From NCBI GenBank assembly GCA_045599325.1, contig JAZRVT010000030.1, positions 7,462 through 71,461 of the forward strand: a DNA stretch of 64,000 nucleotides, in the 5' to 3' direction. This document shows positions 58,154-64,000 of this stretch, in pieces. Positions within the stretch are counted from its first letter, which is position 1; each line of letters starts with the position of its first letter. The position numbers were made by a program, and so were the translations under genes. The DNA comes from Cacconaster sp045599325 (GTDB lineage: Bacteria > Bacteroidota > Bacteroidia > Bacteroidales > UBA932). The notes under the pieces are model-generated. The model searched no databases. It was not told the DNA's origin and saw only the letters and a list, made by a program, of their open reading frames with translations.

Positions 58154-58948
58154 TTATTCCTCAGATTTAGTTTCTTCACTGTTTCTGCGAGGGCGGATTC
58201 TCTTTGCAGGAGCTGCCTCTTTCTCTACAGGAGCCTCGTCCTTCTCTTTCTCCTTCTCGATCCTTCTCTCCTCGAGACCTTCGTTGATGGCCTTGCAGAG
58301 GGTTTCGGTGATCAGCTGGATAGACTTCGAAGAATCGTCGTTTGCCGGAATCACATAATCAATTGTGGTAGGGTCGCAACAGGTATCAACCATAGCGATA
58401 ACCGGGATATTGAGGCGATTAGCTTCGCGTACTGCGTTGATCTCCTTCTGTACGTCAACTACGAAGATAGCTGATGGAAGGCGGTTGAGGTCGGCGATTG
58501 AACCGAGGTTCTTCTCGAGCTTTGCTCTCTGACGTGAGATCTGGAGACGCTCACGTTTTGCCAGAGTTTCGAAAGTACCGTCAGTGATCATCTTGTCGAT
58601 GGTGTTCATCTTCTTGACGGCCTTGCGGATTGTTGGGAAGTTGGTGAGCATACCACCTGCCCAGCGCTCTGTTACATATGGCATGTTGACGTTCTTTGCG
58701 CACTCTGCCACGATGTCTTTGGCTTGTTTCTTTGTTGCGACAAACAGGATCTTGCGTCCGGCGTGTGAAAGCTGCTTCATCACGTTTGCCGCTTCATCTA
58801 TCTTGACAACAGTCTTATGCAGGTCGATGATGTGGATTCCGTTCTTCTCCATAAAGATATAAGGAGCCATTTTAGGATTCCATTTTCTCTTCAGGTGGCC
58901 GAAGTGAACACCTGCATCAAGTAAGTCTTGGAAATTGGTTCTAGACAT
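58154..58948 (-). CDS. rpsB: Ribosomal protein S2
   Basis: 264 residues, start 'MSRTNFQDLLDAGVHFGHLK', with a Lys/Glu/Ala/Pro-rich tail of about 35 residues after the S2 domain. The first gene upstream is rpsI, 158 bases away; tsf follows after 1 base. Confidence 0.96.
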   Translation of the reverse strand: MSRTNFQDLLDAGVHFGHLKRKWNPKMAPYIFMEKNGIHIIDLHKTVVKIDEAANVMKQLSHAGRKILFVATKKQAKDIVAECAKNVNMPYVTERWAGGMLTNFPTIRKAVKKMNTIDKMITDGTFETLAKRERLQISRQRAKLEKNLGSIADLNRLPSAIFVVDVQKEINAVREANRLNIPVIAMVDTCCDPTTIDYVIPANDDSSKSIQLITETLCKAINEGLEERRIEKEKEKDEAPVEKEAAPAKRIRPRRNSEETKSEE

Positions 58949-59106
58949 TTTAATTCTTTTTAATTGTTTTTTCTCTTTTTATCAATCCGGAGCAGCGGCC
59001 TCAGGCCGGTCTCGCGAATTTTCCGCAGCCGAACAAACTTCTGATAGCTGCCGAAAGCAGATTCTGGAGTTTTAGATTCGGACTGTGCTTGTAAATCAGT
59101 GTCAGA
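58949..59106 (-). promoter_or_regulatory. 158-base rpsI-rpsB spacer, possible leader of rpsB-tsf
   Basis: No gene. The only clear structure is a CGGCC-TCA-GGCCG hairpin (58996-59008), flanked by A/T-rich sequence directly before the rpsB ATG. No consensus -7 box was found, so rpsB may be read from rplM. A ribosomal-protein-binding leader is possible. Confidence 0.3.
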
Positions 59107-59496
59107 TTAACGTTTGCTGAACTGGAAGCGTCTACGTGCACCAGGCTGGCCAGGTTTCTTGCGCTCGACTTCGCGTGCGTCGCGGGTGAGGAAACCGTTG
59201 GACTTCAGGACAGGGCGGTAGTTCTCTGCATCGACTTTGCAAAGAGCGCGTGCGATGCCGAGGCGGATTGCCTCTGCCTGACCCTTGATACCGCCACCGT
59301 CGACAGTGATCTTGATGTCGAAGTTAGCGGCAGTGTTGGTGAGGTTCAAAGGCTGGTTCACGATGTACTTCAGGGTGTCTTCCTTGAAGTATTCGTCCAT
59401 AGGGCGGTCGTTGATCGTGATTTCGCCTTTGCCTGTGCTTAAATAAACGCGAGCAACTGCTGATTTACGTCTTCCAAGGGCGTTGATTACTTCCAT
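59107..59496 (-). CDS. rpsI: Ribosomal protein S9
   Basis: 129 residues, start 'MEVINALGRRKSAVARVYLS', ending 'KKPGQPGARRRFQFSKR' with the basic C-terminal tail that reaches the P site. It is 7 bases after rplM. Confidence 0.97.
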   Translation of the reverse strand: MEVINALGRRKSAVARVYLSTGKGEITINDRPMDEYFKEDTLKYIVNQPLNLTNTAANFDIKITVDGGGIKGQAEAIRLGIARALCKVDAENYRPVLKSNGFLTRDAREVERKKPGQPGARRRFQFSKR

Positions 59497-59503
59497 GCTG
59501 CGA

Positions 59504-59956
59504 TTAGATTTCGTTTAATGTGATTGTTTTAGGTTGCTGTGCCTGATGAGGGTGCTCCGGACCTTCGTAAACATAGAGGTTGTTGAAGATCTGTGAACCG
59601 AGGCGTGTCTTTGGCAGCATGCCCTTGACGGCGTGCTGTACAACAGCTGTCGGCTTGCTTGCGAAAAGTTCCTTAGGGGTGCTGAATCTCTGTCCTCCAG
59701 GATAACCTGTGTGACGTACATACACCTTGTCTGTTACCTTGTTGCCGGTGAGGCGAACCTTGTCCGCATTGATGATGATGACGTTGTCACCACAGTCAGC
59801 GTGCGGAGTGTAGGTTGCCTTGTGCTTACCGCGGAGGATAAGGGCAACTCTGGAAGCGAGACGGCCAAGGACCTGATCTGTAGCATCAATGACGACCCAT
59901 TCCTTCTGAACGGTTGCCGCATTAGCTGAGATTGTCTTGTAGCTTAAAGTGTCCAC
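59504..59956 (-). CDS. rplM: Ribosomal protein L13
   Basis: 150 residues, start 'MDTLSYKTISANAATVQKEW', with 'VIDATDQVLGRLASRVALIL' and 'YTPHADCGDNVIIINADKV'. It leads the rplM-rpsI-rpsB-tsf operon and has a consensus promoter. The leader of about 55 bases shows no strong structure. Confidence 0.97.
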   Translation of the reverse strand: MDTLSYKTISANAATVQKEWVVIDATDQVLGRLASRVALILRGKHKATYTPHADCGDNVIIINADKVRLTGNKVTDKVYVRHTGYPGGQRFSTPKELFASKPTAVVQHAVKGMLPKTRLGSQIFNNLYVYEGPEHPHQAQQPKTITLNEI

Positions 59957-60016
59957 TTTGTTGATTTTTAGGTTAATAACTATAAATGTTGCGATTCCCC
60001 GTTATTTTGGGGGCTG

Positions 60017-60047
60017 CAAATTTAAGAATTATTTTTGGAGTGGCAAA
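60017..60047 (-). promoter_or_regulatory. Promoter of rplM-rpsI-rpsB-tsf
   Basis: Minus strand -33 TTTG (60047-60044), 19-base spacer and -7 TAAATTTG (60024-60017), both consensus. It lies 12 bases after the lpxK stop. Confidence 0.8.
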
Positions 60048-60058
60048 TAATTTTTCCG

Positions 60059-61123
60059 CTAGAAGAGTGTCCAGGTCTGCGGCTTTTCAGGCATACACTC
60101 AAGCAGATACGCTTCAAAGCGGTCTTCCTCCTCTGTCGTCAGGAGGGCTGTCTCTATCGGAAGATAGAACAGGCGGCGGCGCACCTCATCGCTCAGATAG
60201 CGGTTGTGGAGGAGGCGCTGGGCGTCTTTTTCTGTGGTGAGGAGCAGCGTCCTCGGGTTGCGGGCGGCAAAGGATTCGATGCCGCGGATGTCCTTGCGGG
60301 TGAAGTTGTGGTGGTCTCCGAAGGTCTTGTGGAAGATACGCTCGTAATTGTCGCTGAGATGGACAATCAGAGGCCTGTCGTCAGCGACTCCGCTGAAAAT
60401 ATACACCTCTTTGGAATAGATGTAGTGGCGGTCCCCCACCCCTTTGAATACAGGCTGTATGCCACAGTAGCGGATCTTGGCGAATAACATCTCCTGGTTC
60501 TGGCGGAGACGGGTGATGCTGCGCGCCTTGTCCCTCTCCCACTCGTCCATATACTCCGGCGACTTGGTCATCACCACCATATCTGCGCGGCGGATCTGCT
60601 CCGGGAGGTCGCGGAGACGGCCGAAAGGCAGCAGCTTGTCCTTGAAGACAGGACGGTTGTAGTCCACGAGGATTATGTTGCGGTCTGGAGCGACCTTGCG
60701 GTACTGGAAACCGTCGTCGAGTATGATGGCCTGAGGGCGCTCCCCTTCCGGACGGGCAAGGAGCGACTCGATGGCCTCGTTGCGGTCCTTGTCCACCATC
60801 ACTGTGATCTCAGGGAACTTGCGCTTGATCTGCAGAGGCTCGTCACCCACATCCATAGCCGTGTCTGTCGCCTCTACCTCGCGCATCCCGCGTGTCTTGC
60901 GCTTGTACCCGCGCGAAACCACCGCAACACGGTAGTCCATGGAAAGTATCCTGACGAGCATCTCCACCATCGGGGTCTTGCCCGTTCCGCCGGCGGTCAC
61001 ATTTCCCACACTGATGACAGGCACGTCATATTTGACAGACTGCACCTTACCCTTGTCGAAGCGGGCGTTTCTGACCTTCAGTATCAGACGGTATATCAAC
61101 ATAATAATCAGCGCGGTTATCAT
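60059..61123 (-). CDS. lpxK: Tetraacyldisaccharide 4'-kinase
   Basis: Phosphorylates the lipid A precursor at the inner membrane. It has 354 residues, an N-terminal hydrophobic stretch (about 1-16), Walker A 'GNVTAGGTGKTPMVEMLVR' at about residues 40-58 and 'VILDDGFQYRKV' with the Asp-Asp-Gly-Phe motif near 140. Typical length. The ATG overlaps the upstream tRNA-modification gene by 4 bases. Confidence 0.93.
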   Translation of the reverse strand: MITALIIMLIYRLILKVRNARFDKGKVQSVKYDVPVISVGNVTAGGTGKTPMVEMLVRILSMDYRVAVVSRGYKRKTRGMREVEATDTAMDVGDEPLQIKRKFPEITVMVDKDRNEAIESLLARPEGERPQAIILDDGFQYRKVAPDRNIILVDYNRPVFKDKLLPFGRLRDLPEQIRRADMVVMTKSPEYMDEWERDKARSITRLRQNQEMLFAKIRYCGIQPVFKGVGDRHYIYSKEVYIFSGVADDRPLIVHLSDNYERIFHKTFGDHHNFTRKDIRGIESFAARNPRTLLLTTEKDAQRLLHNRYLSDEVRRRLFYLPIETALLTTEEEDRFEAYLLECMPEKPQTWTLF

Positions 61124-62097
61124 CCCCAGGTTTGTTCTATGCAGTCCAGCAGGCTGAAGAGCTCTGCAGGATCGTCCAAAGTTACTAATTTTAATCGTGT
61201 ATCCTTGAAATTTTCAAGACCTTTGAAGTAACAGCTCAGATGACGGCGCATCTCAAGGATGCCCACTCTCGGACCTTTCACTTCAAGGGATTTCGCAAGA
61301 TGCTTCTTCGCCAGGGCGACGCGCTCCTTAACGCTCATCGGCGGCAGCAGCTCTCCGGTCTGCAGATAGTGCTTGACCTCGCGGAAGATCCACGGGTGGC
61401 CGAAACTTGCGCGGCCTATCATTATCCCGTCCACACCGTAGCGGTCGAAGCACTCCTTCGCCCGTTCCGGGGTGGTGATGTCACCGTTGCCCACAATCGG
61501 AATATGCATCCTCGGATTGGCCTTCACGGCACCGATGAGAGTCCAGTCGGCCTCACCTTTATATAATTGCGCGCGCGTGCGCCCGTGGATGGTGAGGGCG
61601 CTGATGCCGGCATCCTGCAGCCGCTCCGCAAGCCCGACGATGATCTTGCTTTCATCGTCCCAGCCGAGCCTCGTCTTGACGGTCACAGGCAGTTTGACGG
61701 CCTCCACGACACGGCGGGTAATCTCCACCATCTTGTCAGGCTCACGCATCATTCCGCTCCCTGCACCTCTCTTGGCGATTTTATTGACAGGACATCCGAA
61801 ATTGATGTCAATCACATCAGGCCCGGCAGCCTCCGCCCTGACAGCGGCCTCCACCATCGCATCCGGGATATGGCCGTATATCTGAATACCGACAGGCCGC
61901 TCCGCATCGGAGACCTGCATCTTCTTTATGGTCTTGGCGGCGTCCCTTATCAGGCCGTCGGAGGAGATGAACTCGGTGAACATCATATCGGCCCCGAACT
62001 CCTTGCAGATATATCTGAAGGATGGGTCAGTGACATCTTCCATCGGTGCGAGGAAGACAGGCTGCGGTCCGAGGTCTATGTTTTCTCCGATTTTCAC
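61120..62097 (-). CDS. dus: tRNA-dihydrouridine synthase
   Basis: Flavin enzyme that reduces uridines in tRNA D-loops. It has 325 residues from GTG 62097 (Val-Lys-Ile-Gly start). 'LGPQPVFLAPMEDVTDPSFR' begins the TIM barrel, the catalytic Cys is in 'DINFGCPVNKIAKRGAGSGM', 'IHGRTRAQLYKGEADW' follows, and 'NGDITTPE' binds FMN. It is closest to DusB-like enzymes. The -7 box TACCTTTG ends 4 bases before this GTG, so a start further upstream would lie in the promoter, and the mRNA is likely leaderless. Confidence 0.9.
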   Translation of the reverse strand: MKIGENIDLGPQPVFLAPMEDVTDPSFRYICKEFGADMMFTEFISSDGLIRDAAKTIKKMQVSDAERPVGIQIYGHIPDAMVEAAVRAEAAGPDVIDINFGCPVNKIAKRGAGSGMMREPDKMVEITRRVVEAVKLPVTVKTRLGWDDESKIIVGLAERLQDAGISALTIHGRTRAQLYKGEADWTLIGAVKANPRMHIPIVGNGDITTPERAKECFDRYGVDGIMIGRASFGHPWIFREVKHYLQTGELLPPMSVKERVALAKKHLAKSLEVKGPRVGILEMRRHLSCYFKGLENFKDTRLKLVTLDDPAELFSLLDCIEQTWG

Positions 62098-62101
62098 GCC
62101 G

Positions 62102-62109
62102 CAAAGGTA
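62102..62109 (-). promoter_or_regulatory. -7 box of dus-lpxK; leaderless start
   Basis: The minus strand reads TACCTTTG, an exact TAnnTTTG match. The GTG start codon begins 5 bases further on, which is about where transcription should begin. Confidence 0.6.
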
Positions 62110-62111
62110 AT

Positions 62112-62140
62112 AAAAAAAGAGCCGCTCCGAAGGGCGGCTC
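62112..62140 (-). terminator. Terminator of the transglutaminase-like gene
   Basis: Minus strand GAGCCGCCC (62140-62132) pairs with GAGCGGCTC (62127-62119) with one mismatch, then seven T (62118-62112). The T tract ends only 2 bases before the dus -7 box. Confidence 0.8.
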
Positions 62141-62159
62141 CTCATTCTTGAGAGTCAAA

Positions 62160-63584
62160 TTAAATGAATTCGAGGTCGATGTTCCAGCTCCATTCAGGAT
62201 AGTAGAGGTTGCCGCCCTTCCACTCGACTTCACCTCTCTGGAAGTCAACCGTTTCGCTGCGCGGATAGCTCTTCTTCGGGGAGAGCTCGCAGCCGTAGTC
62301 GTTGTTGACCACCCATCTGTAGGAGTCGATGCCGCCGAGATAGAAGCGCTCCATCTCTGCGTTGAACTCCATCATATTCGGAGCATAAGGGCCCGGGATG
62401 ACTGTGCCAGGAGCGGTCTGCAGAGGAATCTGCCTGCAGATGTACTCAGGGATGCCGAAGGACATATCGGCCGGAACCCAGCCTATTCCCTCGAAATAGA
62501 TCTCACCCCAGTCGTGCATTCCGTCGCCCCACGGGCGCATCAGGAAGCCGCTCTGGAAGCGTGCAGGGATGCCCTCGATGCGGCAGAGGGTGACAAGAAG
62601 CAGAGTAACCTGTCCGCAGTCGCCGTGGCCGTTGTCGAGCACATACTCAGGAATGTTCTCAAGGGTGGAGTACTCTCTGGCGCCTGCCCACGGGAAGTTG
62701 TCGTTGATCCAGGTGAAGATGGCCCACGCCTTGTCATATGGGTTCTCAAGGCCCTCGGTCAGTTCTGCAGCAAGCTTGCGGAGACGGTCAGAGAAGACGA
62801 TATGCTTCTCCCTCTCGGCAGTATAGTGCTTGTAGAGCTCGCTCGAAGTGTCGTAAGGAAGTATCTGGTCACGCATTGCAGGAAGGTCGTACCACTCTCC
62901 GTAAGGGGTGTACTCGAACTCTTCCGTGAAAACAGTAGGTTCACCTGCCACAGCCGTCTTCTCCATATAGAGAGTGCTGTGCTGGCATTCAGGGTCTGAG
63001 AAGATATACTTCTCCTCGCTTGCGCCGATGAACTTGACATCCTGCTGACGCGGGACATCCGTGCGCGGATAAGGGAGCCAGCACTTTACTGTTTCGCCGG
63101 CAGGTACAGCGTCAGCCTTCACCTTGAGGGTGTATTTCACGTGGATAGGGTTGCCGGCCTGGATCGGGTTTCCGCTCTCGCGTGCGCCTGTTATGATTGA
63201 CTTCAGGTTTCCGTACTGGATGGCATCTGTCTTCGACAGCCGGTTGCCGCAGACATCCACCTTCTCCGAGGTGCTCACTGTCTGAGCGTCCTTCGCAGCC
63301 TTGCACTCAGGGTCGACTCTGAAAAGGTTGCCGGGAGTGCGCCTGTACCAGCGCTGTTCGCCGTTGATTTCCATCGCCTCCAGCTTGCCGGAGGCTGTCC
63401 AGCTGTCAATCTGTTCGTCAGTGACTTCAGGGATGTACTCCTGAATGGCTTCCTTCACCTGTTCACGGGAGAGGGTGAAATCCACTCCGAGACGGTACTG
63501 CAGATCCTCCTCCCAGCTGTACTTTGGCTGGTTGCAGCCGCACACGATGAAGAGTGCCGCCGCTATGATTGCAAATTTCTTCAT
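62160..63584 (-). CDS. Transglutaminase-like lipoprotein
   Basis: 474 residues. The N-terminal signal 'MKKFAIIAAALFIVCGCNQ' ends in a lipobox (Val-Cys-Gly-Cys), so it is a lipoprotein. The transglutaminase-like domain (about 270-400) has C323 in 'NGHGDCGQ', H357 in 'GMHDWGEIYF' and D373 in 'GWVPADMS', the Cys-His-Asp triad. Proteins of this type in Bacteroidota are often peptidases of exported polypeptides. The upstream half, with Asp/Glu-rich beta sequence, does not match a domain I know. It is monocistronic, with its own promoter and terminator. Confidence 0.87.
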   Translation of the reverse strand: MKKFAIIAAALFIVCGCNQPKYSWEEDLQYRLGVDFTLSREQVKEAIQEYIPEVTDEQIDSWTASGKLEAMEINGEQRWYRRTPGNLFRVDPECKAAKDAQTVSTSEKVDVCGNRLSKTDAIQYGNLKSIITGARESGNPIQAGNPIHVKYTLKVKADAVPAGETVKCWLPYPRTDVPRQQDVKFIGASEEKYIFSDPECQHSTLYMEKTAVAGEPTVFTEEFEYTPYGEWYDLPAMRDQILPYDTSSELYKHYTAEREKHIVFSDRLRKLAAELTEGLENPYDKAWAIFTWINDNFPWAGAREYSTLENIPEYVLDNGHGDCGQVTLLLVTLCRIEGIPARFQSGFLMRPWGDGMHDWGEIYFEGIGWVPADMSFGIPEYICRQIPLQTAPGTVIPGPYAPNMMEFNAEMERFYLGGIDSYRWVVNNDYGCELSPKKSYPRSETVDFQRGEVEWKGGNLYYPEWSWNIDLEFI

Positions 63585-63635
63585 ATTGAGGTTGTATTAG
63601 GTTGAATGGTCTTACTATTCAGCAGTGGTCGTTTA

Positions 63636-63643
63636 CAAAGATA
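63636..63643 (-). promoter_or_regulatory. -7 box of the transglutaminase-like gene
   Basis: The minus strand reads TATCTTTG, an exact TAnnTTTG match, 51 bases before the ATG. No clean -33 was found. Confidence 0.5.
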
Positions 63644-63656
63644 GCGATTTTTCAAC

Positions 63657-63684
63657 AAAAAAGAGCCGTCCCGGAGGGCGGCTC
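63657..63684 (-). terminator. Terminator of the SusD-family gene
   Basis: Minus strand GAGCCG (63684-63679) pairs with CGGCTC (63668-63663), extended by C-G pairs, then six T (63662-63657). It lies 33 bases after the stop. Confidence 0.75.
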
Positions 63685-63717
63685 TCAAAATGACAGATTG
63701 ATCTGCCGAAGGTTCTG

Positions 63718-64000
63718 TTACCAGCCAGGGTTCTGGCCGATCTGAGGGTTGTAACCGATCTGGCCTGAAGGGATCGGGCGCAGATACTGTCTGCTCTCGT
63801 ACTTGCGGTCGCCCTTGTCAGCGGTTGAGATATAGCCGTTGACAATGTATGGATGGTTTGTAGCGAGGTAGTGGTCGCCGATCCAGGCGCCCTGGACGAT
63901 TTCAGGATACTTGGTGGTATCGAGCTTGTCGAGCTGGTGCCAGCGGATGAGTGACCAGTAACGGTCGTTGTTGTCATACATAAGCTCAACGCGGCGCTCA
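63718..64000 (-). CDS. SusD/RagB family outer-membrane nutrient-binding lipoprotein (C-terminal end)
   Basis: The last 94 or so residues of a longer protein cut by the right edge (the frame is open to base 64000). The conserved 'ERRVELMYDNNDRYWSLIRW' and the C-terminal 'YLRPIPSGQIGYNPQIGQNP' are hallmarks of SusD proteins, which bind glycans or peptides and deliver them to a TonB-dependent SusC channel. The substrate cannot be told from this piece; susC would be expected just beyond the edge. Confidence 0.9.
   Translation of the reverse strand, partial: ERRVELMYDNNDRYWSLIRWHQLDKLDTTKYPEIVQGAWIGDHYLATNHPYIVNGYISTADKGDRKYESRQYLRPIPSGQIGYNPQIGQNPGW

Noticed and set aside
1..64000. Mobile elements, CRISPR arrays, prophage, restriction or defence systems
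   Set aside because: I found no transposase, integrase, direct-repeat array, or nuclease/methylase pair. All genes look like core metabolism, envelope and translation genes of one composition.

Overview
The window is a piece of a Bacteroidota chromosome, order Bacteroidales by gene content. Evidence: promoters of the Bacteroidota type (TTTG at -33, TAnnTTTG at -7), a SusD-type lipoprotein at the right edge, Bacteroidota-specific families (DUF4270, DUF4294, DUF3098, DUF3108, GSCFA), an rseC-rnfBCDGEA cluster and the secY-map-infA-rpmJ order. By eye the GC content is in the mid-50s, higher than Bacteroides itself and more like Rikenellaceae (Alistipes) or uncultured gut/rumen Bacteroidales; I cannot name a genus. 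The region is core genome: I see no insertion sequence, prophage, CRISPR array or origin, and no gene-free stretch longer than about 190 bases.

Layout. 1-2.3 kb: a glycerophosphodiesterase (5' end outside the window) and a GntP-type permease, then a tRNA-Pro(CGG) with its own promoter and terminator. 2.5-14.1 kb (minus strand): one tightly packed run of 14 genes, read from one promoter near 14.13 kb to a terminator near 2.48 kb: two M23 envelope peptidase paralogues, a MerR-type regulator, a Nif3-like protein, a coiled-coil zinc-ribbon protein, replicative helicase dnaB, a DUF3108 protein, rseC and the six Rnf subunits. 14.2-24.6 kb (plus, except tdh): alaS, an LptF/G permease fused in frame to methionyl-tRNA formyltransferase, thiN, then queG, a GSCFA protein and a two-domain secreted phosphatase (histidine acid phosphatase plus endonuclease/exonuclease/phosphatase fold). 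24.6-35.2 kb (minus): a thioester-less alpha-2-macroglobulin, a tgt / LptF/G permease / nucleoside-transporter operon and a YARHG-domain secreted protein. 35.3-46.0 kb (minus): the 22-gene spc-alpha ribosomal operon from rplP to rplQ, starting at rplP with its own promoter. 46.1-57.1 kb: M19 dipeptidase/GltS pair, DUF4294, an ftsX-DUF3098-uppP-lpxH operon, a stand-alone starch-synthase-like half protein with a DUF4270 lipoprotein, acpP-fabF, and kbl. 57.1-64 kb (minus): rplM-rpsI-rpsB-tsf, dus-lpxK, a transglutaminase-like lipoprotein, and the C-terminal end of a SusD-family protein.

How the genes connect. Tdh and Kbl form a complete threonine-to-glycine route from two separate loci. QueG and Tgt are two steps of queuosine modification. 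LpxH, LpxK and two LptF/G permeases serve lipid A synthesis and LPS export. UppP and the M23 and M19 peptidases serve wall turnover. Rnf supplies ion-motive ferredoxin:NAD+ oxidoreduction.

The most unusual items are two gene fusions. The LptF/G-Fmt fusion carries what looks like a scar where the fmt start codon used to be. The other joins two phosphatase folds. Several transcripts also appear to start at or within a few bases of the start codon, and the ribosomal operon is broken just upstream of rplP next to an elaborate palindromic promoter.
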